Below, piece by piece: positions 1-10,569 of a stretch of 64,000 nucleotides of DNA. Source of the DNA: Bartonella schoenbuchensis R1 (GTDB taxonomy: Bacteria; Pseudomonadota; Alphaproteobacteria; Rhizobiales; Rhizobiaceae). The stretch is from assembly GCF_002022685.1 (NCBI RefSeq), contig NZ_CP019789.1, forward strand, positions 434,001 to 498,000, in the 5' to 3' direction. Position numbers and translations under genes: made by a program. Every line of letters starts with the position of its first letter. The first letter of the stretch is position 1. Below the pieces are notes generated by a model that saw only the letters and a program-made list of their open reading frames with translations, did no database searches and was not told the DNA's origin.

Positions 1-284
1 AGAATTTTGAGTATATTTTTCACAGAGTTTTTTATTGAGATGATTGATGTTGTAATAACCTCATCATGTACAAGAGTGGGAGATAATCAATGGAATTTTC
101 GTGTTTGTTTTCTAGGTTTGATTAAGGCATGTAAAGATGTATAAATAATATTTGGTTGGAAAACTAACGCTCCCCCTATACTTGATTTTTTGTTATCATG
201 TTGTTTGAGAGCTAAAAAATGTTGGAGTAAGCTATTTTTACTGTGGGGCTTGCGGAAAATAGGTGGTAATGCAAATATAAATAT
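1..284. other. Left-edge spacer, no gene recognised
   Basis: AT-rich stretch upstream of rnhB with stops in all frames. A short plus-strand reading frame at 190-387 overlaps the rnhB start in another frame and has no recognisable protein features. It probably holds the promoter of the rnhB operon, but no convincing -35/-10 pair can be singled out. Confidence 0.5.
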
Positions 285-956
285 ATGTTTCGTCGTGTTC
301 GCAATTTGTCAAATGTATTTAATGTGCCACTTCAGCCAGATTTTTCGCACGAATTGGATTTACACAAACAAGGCTTCTTTTATATAGCAGGTGTTGATGA
401 AGTTGGACGAGGGCCTTTAGCTGGACCTGTGGTAACAGCAGCAGTTATTTTAGATAAAAACCACATTCCTGAAGGGTTGAATGATTCAAAGAAATTTTCT
501 GCTCAACAGCGCAATCAACTTTATGGTAAAATTTTGCAAAATGCGTTGGCAATTTCTGTTGCGAGTATTTGCGCCCGTGTGATTGATCAATCTGATATTA
601 GGAAAGCAACTTTAGAAGCAATGCGCCGCTGTGTTGTAGGGCTTTCCATTCCAGCTCATTATGTATTGGTTGATGGGCGTGATATTCCACCCCATTTGCT
701 ATGTCCAGCAACTGCTTTGATAAAAGGTGATCAGCGTTCGGTTTCAATTGCGGCAGCATCCATTGTTGCCAAAGTAACACGTGATCGAATGATGGAATGT
801 GCTGGGCGGGTTTATGAAAGTTATGGTTTAGAAAAACATGTGGGTTATGCAACAGTAGCACATCGTACGGCTATCGCTAAATATGGGCCCATTTTAGGAT
901 TGCATCGTTATAGTTTTGCACCACTGAAAGAAGATTATAAGGATGATATTTCATGA
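285..956 (+). CDS. rnhB: Ribonuclease HII
   Basis: Endonuclease that cuts the RNA strand of RNA-DNA hybrids and removes misincorporated ribonucleotides from DNA in the cytoplasm. The 223-residue product has the RNase HII signature [15 protein letters not shown] at about residues 36-50 (catalytic D38 and E39), the DSKK motif at 67-70, the VLVDGRD segment with D130, and the [14 protein letters not shown] block. Length and motif order are normal for the family. The ATG at 285 gives an N-terminal extension of about 30 residues, as in other rhizobial homologues; its ribosome site is weak. The stop overlaps the tsaC start (ATGA at 953-956), so the two are probably translationally coupled. Confidence 0.95.
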   Translation: MFRRVRNLSNVFNVPLQPDFSHELDLHKQGFFYIAGVDEVGRGPLAGPVVTAAVILDKNHIPEGLNDSKKFSAQQRNQLYGKILQNALAISVASICARVIDQSDIRKATLEAMRRCVVGLSIPAHYVLVDGRDIPPHLLCPATALIKGDQRSVSIAAASIVAKVTRDRMMECAGRVYESYGLEKHVGYATVAHRTAIAKYGPILGLHRYSFAPLKEDYKDDIS

Positions 957-1915
957 CAATCCTACCTTTAAACAGTGCTTCAATAAAAGAAGCGGTTGAG
1001 GTTCTGAAGCAGGGCCAATTAGTGGCTTTACCAACAGAAACTGTTTATGGATTGGCTGGTGATGCAACTAATGGAAAAGCAGTTGCTTCTATTTTTACCA
1101 CAAAGAAGCGGCCACAATTTAATCCTCTTATTGTTCATGTGAGTAGCATTGTTATGGCAGAACATTATGTGGAAATTGATCTGCTTTCACGTCGATTTAT
1201 GGAAGCATTTTGGCCAGGGCCTTTGACCTTAGTTTTACCATTAAAGGTTAATCATAATATTCATCCTTTAACGACTTCTGGTCTTGATACATTGGCTGTT
1301 CGTTTTCCTGTTGGCGGCTTTGCAGAAGTTGTTCAACATTTTGGTCGACCTTTAGCAGCTCCTAGTGCAAATCAATCGGGAGGTCTTAGTCCCACTTCAG
1401 CTGCATCTGTATTTGCATCTTTGGGGGCATCAGTGCCTTTAATTATTGATGGAGGAGTTTCTAAGATAGGGCTTGAATCAACGATTATTAAGGTTTGTGA
1501 TAAAAATATCTATCTATTGCGTCCTGGTGGGGTAACTGCTGAAGAAATTGAAGAAGTGGCAGGGCAACCTTTAAAACAATTAGATCAGCGTGCTGCAATT
1601 GAGGCACCAGGTATGTTAAAATCACATTATGCTCCTAATGCTTTGGTGCGTTTAAATGCACAAAAGGTGGAGAGCGACGAAGCACTTTTAGCATTTGGCC
1701 CTAAGCGCATTGTAGGTGCTGAAAATGCTATCTCTATTTTAAATTTAAGTGAAAGTGGTCAATTGGAAGAAGCTGCATTCCATTTGTTTGATTATATGAA
1801 ACAGTTGGATTCATTAAAGGTGAGATGTATTGCAGTGGAGTCTATTCCATTTTACGGATTAGGTGTAGCTATTAATGACCGTTTAATGCGTGCTGCAGCA
1901 CCGAGAGGAAAATGA
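953..1915 (+). CDS. tsaC: L-threonylcarbamoyladenylate synthase (Sua5/YrdC/YwlC family)
   Basis: Makes threonylcarbamoyl-AMP from threonine, bicarbonate and ATP, the first step of the t6A37 modification of ANN-decoding tRNAs. The 320-residue protein is the long Sua5 form: an N-terminal YrdC domain (about 1-190) with [13 protein letters not shown], the [10 protein letters not shown] segment and the [12 protein letters not shown] block, then a C-terminal Sua5 domain (about 200-320) beginning near [11 protein letters not shown]. It overlaps rnhB upstream and the FAD oxidase pseudogene downstream by ATGA junctions, indicating one operon. TsaB, TsaD and TsaE partners are not in the window. Some annotations call it ywlC or sua5. 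Confidence 0.93.
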   Translation: MTILPLNSASIKEAVEVLKQGQLVALPTETVYGLAGDATNGKAVASIFTTKKRPQFNPLIVHVSSIVMAEHYVEIDLLSRRFMEAFWPGPLTLVLPLKVNHNIHPLTTSGLDTLAVRFPVGGFAEVVQHFGRPLAAPSANQSGGLSPTSAASVFASLGASVPLIIDGGVSKIGLESTIIKVCDKNIYLLRPGGVTAEEIEEVAGQPLKQLDQRAAIEAPGMLKSHYAPNALVRLNAQKVESDEALLAFGPKRIVGAENAISILNLSESGQLEEAAFHLFDYMKQLDSLKVRCIAVESIPFYGLGVAINDRLMRAAAPRGK

Positions 1916-3322
1916 AGGTGGAGCAGAATTTAATTGAGTGTTTTAGAAAAATTGTTGGTTCTGCAAATGCTATCACAGATCAATCTTTGATTGCACCATA
2001 TTTGCTTGAAAATCGTGGACTTTTTTATGGAAAAACGCCATTACTTTTACGTCCATCCTCAACAGATGAGGTATCATCTATTATGCGTTTGGCCAGCAAA
2101 ACACGCACACCAATCGTACCTCAAGGAGGAAATACTGGTCTTGTGGGTGCTCAACAGCCAGATGATAGTGGGTGTAGTGTTGTTTTATCTATGGAACGTT
2201 TAAACAAAATTCGAGTTAGTCCTGAGGGTAATTTTGCTGTTGTGGAGGCTGGTGTTATTTTACATACCTTACAAAAAAGGCAGATAAAATAGATCGTTTT
2301 TTCCCTCTTTCTTTAGGCTCAGAAGGTTCCTGTCAAATAGGGGGCAATCTTTCATCTAATGCCGGAGGGACAGCTGTTTTAGCTTATGGTAATATGCGTG
2401 AGCTTTGTCTTGGTCTGGAAGTTGTTTTGCCTGATGGGCGTATTTTAGATGATTTGCGTTTTGTTAAAAAGGACAATAGCGGTTATAATTTGAAAGACCT
2501 TTTTATTGGTTCAGAAGGGACTTTAGGGGTTATTACTGCAGCGGTTTTAAAGCTTTTTCCAAAGCCTAAAGGGAAGGCAGTTGCTTTTGTAGGTTTACGC
2601 AGTCCAGCTAATGCTCTTAAATTTTTATCCCTTGCTCAGTGTTATGGAGGGCCATTGTTAACTGGTTTTGAGCTTATGGGAAAACTCAGCTTACAAATGG
2701 CTTTAAATTATACGATGCATGCTAATTCACTTTTTGAACATGAGCATGAATGGTATGTTTTAATTAATATTTCATCGTCACGTAGTGATGATGAAGCGCT
2801 GTCGGTGTTAAATGTTATTTTAGAAACAGCTTTAAAGGATGATATTATACAGGATGCAGTTGTTGCACAATCGTTAAAACAGCAAGATTTTTTTGGCAAT
2901 TGCGTGACAATATGTCACCAGCGCAGAAGTTAGCAGGAGGGTCTATTAAACATGATATTGCTGTACCTATTGCCTCCATTCCTGACTTTATTGCTGAAGC
3001 TGCTCTTATTGTTGAAGAGATTGCTCCAGGTGCGCGGGTGGTGTGTTTTGGTCATATGGGTGATGGGAACCTCCATTATAATATTACACAACCCATAGGG
3101 GCTGATACTGCATCATTTTTGCAATTATATTCACAAATGAATGATCGGATCCATTGTTTAGTGATGCATTATCAAGGTACATTTTCTGCTGAACACGGAA
3201 TTGGGCAGCTCAAGCGGAAAGAACTGCGTACTTTTAAATCACCCGTTTCATTAGAAATTATGCAAGCGATTAAAAAAACATTCGACCCTTTAGGAATTAT
3301 GAATCCTGGCAAAGTATTATAA
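1912..3322 (+). pseudogene. FAD-binding oxidase, GlcD / D-2-hydroxyacid dehydrogenase family, broken by two frameshifts
   Basis: Restored, this is a protein of about 470 residues of the FAD_binding_4 / FAD-oxidase C family (D-lactate, D-2-hydroxyglutarate or glycolate dehydrogenases). It is split into 1912-2292, about 2280-2933 and about 2890-3322. The first part carries the FAD-binding VPQGGNTGLVGAQ motif, the second GSEGTLGVIT, the third GGSIKHDI, HMGDGNLHYN, SAEHGIGQLK and the terminal DPLGIMNPGKVL. Two single-base losses explain everything: one A missing from the A-run 2273-2278 and one T missing from the T-run 2888-2894, where restoration gives the family-typical WQLRDNMSPAQK. No other stops are present, so the lesion is recent or a sequencing artefact. 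Starts inside the tsaC stop (ATGA). Substrate cannot be told. Confidence 0.88.
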
Positions 3323-3446
3323 ATTAAAAATGATGAATATTTTTCTATTCTTATTGGGATTTTGATAACTGAAAAGAAAACAATTTTTACCTAAAGCTTA
3401 ATAATTCAATGAGAAAAAGATATTATATAGAGTATGTTTTATTGAA

Positions 3447-3995
3447 ATGAATTGGGAAAACTATATGGCTAATCAATGTTTTAATCGGGCAAAAGTGGGG
3501 TCTGAGTTTCGGTTAGATCCATGCCATTTGCCACAAACGGTGACATACTTTGTGTCAAAAACGGGAAATCACATGATTTGTTCGTTGAATGAACGCAGTG
3601 TTTCTCTGAAAGTTGATAATCCTTCCAGTCTGTCACGTTTGATTCCAGTTTATCACTTCAAAGGAATTGCAGCGCGTATAGTAGAAACTCTTACAGGAGA
3701 AAAAGCTGTCGCATTAGAATTGCTCCATACAGATGAAGAAGCTTGTATTCCACTTTTAGTTTCTAGAGATTTGAATAATGTTCTTTTAGATTGGCGGTTA
3801 TGGGGAAAGATTTATAATCTACCAATGTTTATGATCTGTGAAGATAAGAATATTATCACTATCAAAGATCATTCTATTTTACGTCAATTTTTTTATATGA
3901 CATCACCATCTTCTAGGGGAAAGGGCTTTTTACTCCGTTGTGGTGATTCATTAGGTTTACGTTTAATGATCACCAATCGGATTGTCTTACAGTAA
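3447..3995 (+). CDS. Conserved hypothetical protein, DUF6101-like
   Basis: A 182-residue soluble protein with no signal peptide or membrane segment. It resembles the uncharacterised Rhizobiales family I know as DUF6101: an N-terminal stretch rich in FRLDPCHLPQTVTY, a central GIAARIVE segment, and a C-terminal GKGFLLRCGDSLGLR block. No catalytic motif is visible and no function can be assigned. The ATG at 3447 gives MNWENYMANQ; the ATG at 3465 (MANQ) is an alternative start. It stands alone, about 125 bp after the FAD oxidase and convergent with purD. Confidence 0.7.
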   Translation: MNWENYMANQCFNRAKVGSEFRLDPCHLPQTVTYFVSKTGNHMICSLNERSVSLKVDNPSSLSRLIPVYHFKGIAARIVETLTGEKAVALELLHTDEEACIPLLVSRDLNNVLLDWRLWGKIYNLPMFMICEDKNIITIKDHSILRQFFYMTSPSSRGKGFLLRCGDSLGLRLMITNRIVLQ

Positions 3996-4058
3996 ATTGA
4001 TATAGATTAATTTTTTTACTGTGTGAAATACCTCACTTCAAAAAAGAGCTCAAAAGGT

Positions 4059-5333
4059 CTAATTTTTTTGTGCAATAGCACGCCAGCCAATATCCCGGCG
4101 AACAAAGCCTTGTGGCCAATCAATACAATCGACAGCTTCATAGGCGCGTTGTTGTGCGTGTGCAACAGTTTCTCCTGTTGCTGTTATATTTAAAACACGT
4201 CCACCATTAGCGATTAATTCTCCATTATGGAGAGCTGTGCCTGCCTGGAAAACTTTTACATCAGGAAGAGTGTTTACCTTGTCGACATTGCGGATAATGC
4301 TGCCTTTTTGAGGAGCATTTGGGTAGCCTTTAGCAGCCATAACAACTGTTAGAGCGGTTTTTTCAGACCATTGAATGTGTTTATTTTTAAGGTTTCCTTG
4401 AGCTGCTGCAAGGAGAAGTGATAAAATATCATCTTTTAAGCGCATCATTAAAACTTGGCATTCAGGATCACCAAATCGTACATTAAACTCAATTAATTCA
4501 GGCCCTTTTTGGGTTATCATCAATCCGGTGAAGAGAATACCTTTAAAGGGAGCTCCCATTGCGGACATATCACGCAAAGCGGGTTCGACAATTTCTTTAA
4601 GAGTACGGTTAACCATTTCCTCAGTCATAATTGGAGCTGGTGAATAGGCTCCCATGCCACCAGTGTTGGCTCCAGTATCGCCATCACCAACACGTTTATG
4701 ATCTTGCGCTGATCCAAAAGGGATGGCGGTTGTACCATCACAAAGACAAAAGAAGCTCGCTTCCTCACCTTCCAGAAATGCTTCGACAACAATTTTCTTT
4801 TTTGCATCATTAAATGTGCCTTCAAAGCAGGCATCAACGGCATCAAAGGCTTCTTGCATTGTCATAGCTACAACAACACCTTTACCAGCGGCCAGGCCAT
4901 CAGCCTTAATAACGATAGGGACGCCTTGTTGGCGGATGTAAGATTTAGCTTGTGAAGCATTGTTAAAACATTGATAGATACTTGTAGGAATGTTATTTCT
5001 GTAACACAAATCTTTTGTAAAGCTTTTTGAGCCTTCCAATTGAGCTGCTTTTTGAGTGGGGCCGAATACACAGATGCCAGCAGCATTAAGAGAATCAGTT
5101 ATACCTTCAACCAATGGTCCTTCTGGTCCAACAATGACGAGGTCAATAGAGTGTTCTTTACAGAAATTAATAACAAGAGAGTGATCATTGATGTTTAAAT
5201 CAATATTTTCACCTAATTCTATTGTTGCAGGATTTCCAGGAGCGCAATATAATTTTGTAAGTAGCGGTGACTCTGCTATTTTCCATGCTAAAGCATGTTC
5301 TCGTCCACCTGATCCAATAAGAAGAACGTTCAT
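4059..5333 (-). CDS. purD: Phosphoribosylamine--glycine ligase (GAR synthetase)
   Basis: ATP-dependent ligase joining glycine to 5-phosphoribosylamine, second step of de novo purine synthesis. The 424-residue product shows the N-domain [18 protein letters not shown], the ATP-grasp domain with [15 protein letters not shown] and [19 protein letters not shown], and the metal-binding [13 protein letters not shown] near residue 285. Full length for the family. The ATG at 5333 is preceded by a good AGGAG ribosome site. It is transcribed convergently with the upstream hypothetical gene and divergently from ubiA. No other purine gene lies nearby. Confidence 0.97.
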   Translation of the reverse strand: MNVLLIGSGGREHALAWKIAESPLLTKLYCAPGNPATIELGENIDLNINDHSLVINFCKEHSIDLVIVGPEGPLVEGITDSLNAAGICVFGPTQKAAQLEGSKSFTKDLCYRNNIPTSIYQCFNNASQAKSYIRQQGVPIVIKADGLAAGKGVVVAMTMQEAFDAVDACFEGTFNDAKKKIVVEAFLEGEEASFFCLCDGTTAIPFGSAQDHKRVGDGDTGANTGGMGAYSPAPIMTEEMVNRTLKEIVEPALRDMSAMGAPFKGILFTGLMITQKGPELIEFNVRFGDPECQVLMMRLKDDILSLLLAAAQGNLKNKHIQWSEKTALTVVMAAKGYPNAPQKGSIIRNVDKVNTLPDVKVFQAGTALHNGELIANGGRVLNITATGETVAHAQQRAYEAVDCIDWPQGFVRRDIGWRAIAQKN

Positions 5334-5428
5334 GATTTGCTCCTACCATAACATAAAGATGATTAAATCAGTTTTTCTTTCATAAGAATGAAATGGTTCT
5401 ATCGCAAGACCAAAGGTGAAATCATTTG

Positions 5429-6431
5429 ATGAAAAAAAGTAAAAATATTTTACATGTTCAATCCTGTGAAAATCAAGGACGAGTTATGGATGCGCCCCTA
5501 AACAATGGGTCTACTATTTACTTCCTTGTTCTTTGTGGCTTTATGCTCAATTGGCACGTTGGGATAGACCTATTGGGTGGAAATTGTTGATGTGGCCTTG
5601 TTTCTGGTCAACAACCATGGCTATGCTTTCTTATGAGATGCCCCAAGTACCTCTTTTGTCAATTATAATGTGTTGGATTTGGTATCTTTTTCTTTTCTTT
5701 TTAGGTTCCATAGCCATGCGAGGTGCAGGCTGTACTTGGAATGACCTTGTTGATCACAAAATTGATTCTCAGGTAGAACGAACACGTTCTCGTCCATTAC
5801 CTGCAGGTCAGGTAAGTCGATTTCAAGCAAAAATTTTTATATTAGTGCAGTGTTTCATAGGTTTAGGTGTTTTATTACAGTTTAATGCATTTAGCTTTTT
5901 TTAGGTATTTCATCCTTAGTGGCGGTTGCAATTTATCCTTTTATGAAACGCATAACAAATTGGCCACAATTTTTTTTAGGCGTTGCGTTTAATTGGGGTG
6001 CATTAATGGGGTGGGCGGTTGTATATGGAAGTCTGAGTTGGGCACCAATCGCACTTTATGCAGGATCAATCTTATGGACGATTGGATATGATACAATTTA
6101 TGCTCATCAAGATAAGCAAGATGACGCTATTGTTGGCGTGCATTCTACAGCACGCCTCTTTGGAAAAAGCACCAAATGTGCACTAGTGATTTTATATAGT
6201 GGTTTTATAATCCTGGTCAGCTTGGCATTTTATTTAGCGCAAGTATCCATTCTCAGCTTTGTAGGGGTTTTTATTGCTGCCATCCATATGTTCATTCAAA
6301 TCAAAGTCATCGATATAGATGATAGCTCACAATGCTTAAAACTTTTCAGATCCAATTCGTTTGTTGGTTTTTTTATTTTTGCTGGTTTAGTGTGTGGGGG
6401 TATTTGGATGATATTACATTCTGCAGTTTAA
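5429..6431 (+). pseudogene. ubiA: 4-hydroxybenzoate polyprenyltransferase, broken by two frameshifts
   Basis: UbiA attaches the polyprenyl tail to 4-hydroxybenzoate in ubiquinone synthesis at the inner membrane. Visible signatures are ARWDRPIGW, the first Asp-rich motif in MRGAGCTWNDLVDHKIDSQV with RSRPLPAGQ, the second Asp-rich motif [14 protein letters not shown], and several hydrophobic helices. The reading frame is split twice. One C appears missing in the C-run 5495-5498, joining an ATG start at 5429 (or 5486) to the PKQWVYYLLPCSLW segment. One T appears missing in the T-run 5896-5902, joining FNAFSFF to [13 protein letters not shown]. Restored length is about 334 residues, normal for rhizobial UbiA. 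Without repair, only a TTG-start fragment (5533-5904) and a downstream fragment (5919-6431) remain. Because UbiA is normally required for respiration, artefact or expression by slippage must be considered. Confidence 0.88.
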
Positions 6432-6524
6432 GAACAATCTAGTTAGAAACAAGGTCATATATTCTTGTAATAGTAGAGCAGAAAGCCGTTATTATAGGGG
6501 GGTAAAGGCTTCATAAAGAAGTGG

Positions 6525-7148
6525 TTAAGGATAGAGTCTTTGTTTTTGCCAGTTATCTTGTTCAATAGAGTCGCGTGTAAAAAGTAAGCGATCATGTAAA
6601 CGAAACGGCCGATCGCACCAAAATTCAATAAAAAGAGGTTTAATGCGGAAACCAGACCAATAGGGTGGGCGAGGAATATTCCCTACTGCATAACGTGCAG
6701 CGTATTTAGCAACTGCTTTTTTGAGAGTAAGGCGATTTTCTAATGGCTGAGATTGTTTAGATGCCCATGCACCGATTCGACTTTTTCGTGGTCGTGACTG
6801 AAAATATGCATCTGCTTCTTCAGTACTTACTTTTTCAACAATGCCTCTAATTCTAATTTGGCGGCGAAGTGATTTCCAATGAAAGCCTAAGGATGCTTTC
6901 ATCGATCCTAAAATTTCCCGTCCTTTACAGCTTTCATAGTTGGTATAGAAGACAAAACCTTTAGGACTAAAATCTTTAAGAAGAACCATACGAACATTGG
7001 GTAAACCTGTTTCATCAACTGTTGCTAGTGCCATAGCATTGGGATCGTTTATTTCGCTTATTTTTGCTTCTTCAAGCCAATTTTCGAAAATTGCAAAAGG
7101 ATTTTGTATTTGTGTAAAATCATCATTCGTTTGTGTTTTATTATTCAT
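6525..7148 (-). CDS. pdxH: Pyridoxamine 5'-phosphate oxidase
   Basis: FMN-dependent oxidase converting pyridoxine or pyridoxamine 5'-phosphate to pyridoxal 5'-phosphate. It shows the FMN/PLP-binding split-barrel features: [35 protein letters not shown], the basic [11 protein letters not shown] stretch, and the C-terminal dimerisation block ending WQKQRLYP, the classical PdxH terminus. The reading frame is open to 7217, but I place the start at 7148 ([10 protein letters not shown]): it has a GGAG ribosome site seven to ten bases upstream and gives 207 residues, the family length. Convergent with ubiA. Confidence 0.95.
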   Translation of the reverse strand: MNNKTQTNDDFTQIQNPFAIFENWLEEAKISEINDPNAMALATVDETGLPNVRMVLLKDFSPKGFVFYTNYESCKGREILGSMKASLGFHWKSLRRQIRIRGIVEKVSTEEADAYFQSRPRKSRIGAWASKQSQPLENRLTLKKAVAKYAARYAVGNIPRPPYWSGFRIKPLFIEFWCDRPFRLHDRLLFTRDSIEQDNWQKQRLYP

Positions 7149-7474
7149 AATATACTCCACTGTTAGTGAGTGTGAGTGAGAAATTCTTTGATTTATTTTT
7201 GCCATCAAGAATAACATGCTGCTATTCTTTTGTTCTAAAAAGCTAATAACTTTATATATTTTTATTATGGTGTTTCAATTATGTTTATCTTTAACATAGG
7301 GCTCCATAAGCTATATTGAATTAAAAATATTCATTTTATCTGGTATTTTGTTTTTTTATAAACATATTAGATAAGAAAAATGATTTTATTGAATAGCTTG
7401 ATGAAGTAATGAAAAATATTTAACGATATTATTGGTTAATATTTGAAAAACGGGAAGGCTAGAAAGAGGGCAAT
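7149..7474. other. Divergent promoter region between pdxH and the DnaJ-like gene
   Basis: AT-rich spacer of 326 bp between two divergent genes; both promoters must lie here. No gene, hairpin or known RNA motif is recognisable. A GAGGG ribosome site lies just before the ATG at 7475. Confidence 0.4.
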
Positions 7475-8377
7475 ATGCGTGATCCCTATACGGTTTTGGG
7501 TGTGGCACGTACCGCAAAACCGCAAGAGATTAAATCTGCATTCAGAAGATTAGCAAAGCAGTATCATCCAGATCATAATATGGGTGATGCCAAAGCTAAA
7601 GAAAGATTTTCTGAAATTAATCAAGCTTATGAAATTATAGGCGATAAAGATAAAAAAGCACAATTTGACCGTGGTGAAATTGATGCAGAAGGAAAACCAC
7701 TTCACCAAGCTTATGGCGCTGGGGGAAATTTTAGGAGCAGACAAAACCCTTTTACTGGTGGCACAAGAGGATTTGATTTTGGATCTTCAGGTGCTGCAAG
7801 TTTTGATGCAAGCGATATTTTTCGTGATTTATTTGGAAGAGGAAGGAATTTTTCAAATTCAACACAATATAGTCAACCTCAACAAGGGGCTCATGTTCGT
7901 ACCAGCCTTTCAATTACATTAGAGCAGATGGTGGGTGCAAGCAAAGTAGAAGTGACTTTTCCTACTGGAAAAAAATTAAAAATTAAATTACCAGACTATG
8001 TTGAAGATGGGCAAACCATTCGTTTAAAAGGTCAGGGAGAAGAGGTGGCACACGGGCAAGCAGGGGATGCTTTAGTAACTATTCGTATTCAGAAACATCC
8101 TCGTTTGCGAGTTGAAGGGCGAGCACTTCATCTTGATTTACCAGTTTCTCTTAAGCATGCTGTTTTAGGAGCCAAAGAAGAAGTTGACACTTTGGAAGGG
8201 CGTGTGGTTTTGAAAATTCCCCCATGGTCGAGTTCTGATCGTGTTTTACGGTTGAAAGGAAAAGGGCTTCGTTTAAAAAATGGTGAAAGAGATGATCTTT
8301 ATGTGCATGTTCGTATTATGTTGCCAGAAGGTGGAGATGCTGCATTAGAACAATTTTTGCAAATGCAAAACAATTAA
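7475..8377 (+). CDS. DnaJ-class co-chaperone, CbpA-like
   Basis: J-domain protein that would stimulate DnaK ATPase. The 300-residue protein has an N-terminal J domain (1-65) with the essential HPD triad at 31-33, a Gly/Phe-rich linker (about 78-125) and a C-terminal substrate-binding domain (about 135-290) with the repeated beta-sandwich segments [18 protein letters not shown] and [18 protein letters not shown]. The CxxCxGxG zinc finger of true DnaJ is absent, so it is a type II (CbpA/DjlA-like) J protein rather than the dnaJ of the dnaK operon. Single gene, divergent from pdxH and followed by fabI after a 125 bp gap. Confidence 0.92.
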   Translation: MRDPYTVLGVARTAKPQEIKSAFRRLAKQYHPDHNMGDAKAKERFSEINQAYEIIGDKDKKAQFDRGEIDAEGKPLHQAYGAGGNFRSRQNPFTGGTRGFDFGSSGAASFDASDIFRDLFGRGRNFSNSTQYSQPQQGAHVRTSLSITLEQMVGASKVEVTFPTGKKLKIKLPDYVEDGQTIRLKGQGEEVAHGQAGDALVTIRIQKHPRLRVEGRALHLDLPVSLKHAVLGAKEEVDTLEGRVVLKIPPWSSSDRVLRLKGKGLRLKNGERDDLYVHVRIMLPEGGDAALEQFLQMQNN

Positions 8378-8502
8378 CATCTTTTTTCTTATACAAAAGC
8401 ATAACTTAAGTTTGATTTTAAACCAATTGCTTGAAGAAAAAGGTAACCTGTGTCATAGGCATATAGATAATGTTGATGTCAAATAGCAATGAGGCGATGC
8501 TA

Positions 8503-9321
8503 ATGACGAAGAGTAATGGTTTATTGTACGGAAAGCGTGGCTTAATTTTAGGATTGGCAAATAATCGCTCTATCGCTTGGGGAATAGCAAAGGCGGCCCA
8601 TGCAGCAGGGGCCGAGCTTGCTTTTACCTATCAGGGTGAAGCAATGAAGAGGCGTGTTGAGCCTTTGGCCCAAGAGTTGAACGGTTTTGTTTGTGGTCAT
8701 TGTGATGTTTCCGATAGTGCATCTATTGATGCAGTTTTTAACACAATAGAAAAAGAGTGGGGTAAACTTGATTTTTTAGTTCACGCTATTGGTTTTTCGG
8801 ATAAAGATGAATTAAGTGGTCGTTACGTTGATATTAGTGAATCAAATTTTATGATGACGATGAACATTTCTGTTTATTCGTTAACGGCTCTTACACAACG
8901 TGCAGAAAAGTTGATGCCAAATGGCGGTTCAATTTTAACGCTGACCTATTATGGTGCAGAAAAGGTTGTTCCCAATTATAATGTAATGGGGGTTGCTAAA
9001 GCTGCTCTTGAGGCTAGTGTTAAGTATTTAGCTGTTGATTTAGGGCCAAAAAACATTCGTGTTAATGCTGTATCTGCAGGGCCAATTAAAACATTAGCTG
9101 CTTCTGGTATTGGTGATTTTCGTTATATTTTAAAATGGAACGAATACAATGCTCCTTTGCGTCGTACAGTGACAATCGAAGAAGTAGGTGATTCTGCCCT
9201 TTATTTTCTTTCAGATTTATCGCGTTCTGTTACAGGTGAGATTCATCATGTTGATTCTGGATATCATGTTATCGGTATGAAGGCTGTTGATGCACCTGAT
9301 ATTTCTGTTGTTAAAGAATAA
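8503..9321 (+). CDS. fabI: Enoyl-[acyl-carrier-protein] reductase (NADH)
   Basis: Performs the last reduction in each cycle of type II fatty acid synthesis; SDR fold. It shows the FabI hallmarks ANNRSIAWGIA (dinucleotide binding, non-canonical for SDR), HAIGFSDKDELSGRY, and the active-site YYGAEKVVPNYNVMGVAKAA with the Tyr-x6-Lys pair. The frame is open from an ATG at 8470, but the ATG at 8503 has GAGG eight bases upstream and gives the usual 272 residues, so it is preferred. Target family of triclosan and diazaborines. Same strand as aroC, 143 bp apart, with no evidence of coupling. Confidence 0.95.
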   Translation: MTKSNGLLYGKRGLILGLANNRSIAWGIAKAAHAAGAELAFTYQGEAMKRRVEPLAQELNGFVCGHCDVSDSASIDAVFNTIEKEWGKLDFLVHAIGFSDKDELSGRYVDISESNFMMTMNISVYSLTALTQRAEKLMPNGGSILTLTYYGAEKVVPNYNVMGVAKAALEASVKYLAVDLGPKNIRVNAVSAGPIKTLAASGIGDFRYILKWNEYNAPLRRTVTIEEVGDSALYFLSDLSRSVTGEIHHVDSGYHVIGMKAVDAPDISVVKE

Positions 9322-9464
9322 GGCTTGGTTCATAAAGTTTTATATGTTAGCGACAATTTGATTTAAAGTTCAGACAGTCAATGACACATTTGAATGAAAT
9401 CGTATTGCACGGTTCAGTCCACACTATAGTTGCATGTATTTGAAGAAGAAATGGATCTTTCTCC

Positions 9465-10559
9465 ATGTCGCATAATACATTTGGTCATTTGTTTCGTGTA
9501 ACAACATGGGGTGAAAGTCATGGTCCTGCTCTTGGTTGTGTTATTGACGGTTGTCCTCCAGGAATTGCCTTCACTCTTGCAGAAATTCAGGCATATCTTA
9601 ATAAACGTAGACCCGGGCAATCAAAGTATACAACACAGCGTCAAGAGTTAGATCAAATAGAAGTGCTTTCAGGAGTTGTAACTCAAGATAATGGCACAAC
9701 ATTGGTAACAACGGGTACACCAATTTCACTATTTATTCAAAACACAGATCAATGTTCTAAAGATTATGATGAAGTTATTTATCAATATCGCCCAGGTCAT
9801 GCAGATTACACCTATGATATTAAATATGGCATTCGTGATTATCGTGGTGGTGGGCGTGCCTCAGCGCGAGAGACGGCGGCACGTGTTGCAGCAGGTGCTC
9901 TTGCCCGTAAAATTGTTCCTGGTTTGATTGTGCGAGGAGCTGTGACGGCGATTGGCCCTTATAGTATTAATCGTGATCATTGGGATTGGTCAGAGGTTGA
10001 CAACAATCCTTTTTTTACACCTGATGCAGAAGCAGTACGCATTTTTGCTGATTATATGACTCAGTTACAAGAAAGCGGTTCATCAACTGGTGCTATTGTT
10101 GAGATTGTCGCGGAAAATGTTCCAGTAGGCTTAGGGGCACCTATCTACGCAAAACTTGATCAAGATATAGCATCATTTTTAATGTCAATTAATGCGGTTA
10201 AGGGCGTTGAAATTGGTGATGGTTTTGCCGCAGCTCGCTTGACTGGTGAACAAAATATAGATGAAATGCGAATGGGAAGTGACGGTAAACCGCTTTTTTT
10301 ATCTAATCATGCCGGGGGTATTTTGGGTGGGATATCAAATGGGCAGCCGATTATTGCACGTTTTGCGGTTAAACCCACTTCATCAATTTTGGCTCCTTGT
10401 CGTTCAATTGATGTTAATGGTAACAATGTGGATGTGGTTACAAAGGGGCGTCATGATCCATGTGTTGGAATTCGTGCTGTTCCTGTTGGTGAAGCAATGG
10501 TTGCTTGTGCTGTTGCTGATCATTATTTAAGACACCGCGGTCAGATCAGTTGTAGTTGA
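9465..10559 (+). CDS. aroC: Chorismate synthase
   Basis: Converts 5-enolpyruvylshikimate 3-phosphate to chorismate, using reduced FMN, at the end of the shikimate pathway. The 364-residue product begins [20 protein letters not shown], a textbook chorismate synthase N-terminus, and carries GCPPGI, the [14 protein letters not shown] segment, [19 protein letters not shown] and the C-terminal [18 protein letters not shown]. Full length. It is followed 10 bp later by ribB, which suggests co-transcription with riboflavin genes as in other Rhizobiales. Confidence 0.97.
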   Translation: MSHNTFGHLFRVTTWGESHGPALGCVIDGCPPGIAFTLAEIQAYLNKRRPGQSKYTTQRQELDQIEVLSGVVTQDNGTTLVTTGTPISLFIQNTDQCSKDYDEVIYQYRPGHADYTYDIKYGIRDYRGGGRASARETAARVAAGALARKIVPGLIVRGAVTAIGPYSINRDHWDWSEVDNNPFFTPDAEAVRIFADYMTQLQESGSSTGAIVEIVAENVPVGLGAPIYAKLDQDIASFLMSINAVKGVEIGDGFAAARLTGEQNIDEMRMGSDGKPLFLSNHAGGILGGISNGQPIIARFAVKPTSSILAPCRSIDVNGNNVDVVTKGRHDPCVGIRAVPVGEAMVACAVADHYLRHRGQISCS

Positions 10560-10569
10560 AAGGTAAACG

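Noticed and set aside
190..387. Plus-strand 65-codon frame before rnhB
   Set aside because: Overlaps rnhB in another frame, starts at a non-ATG codon, and has no protein-like conservation features.
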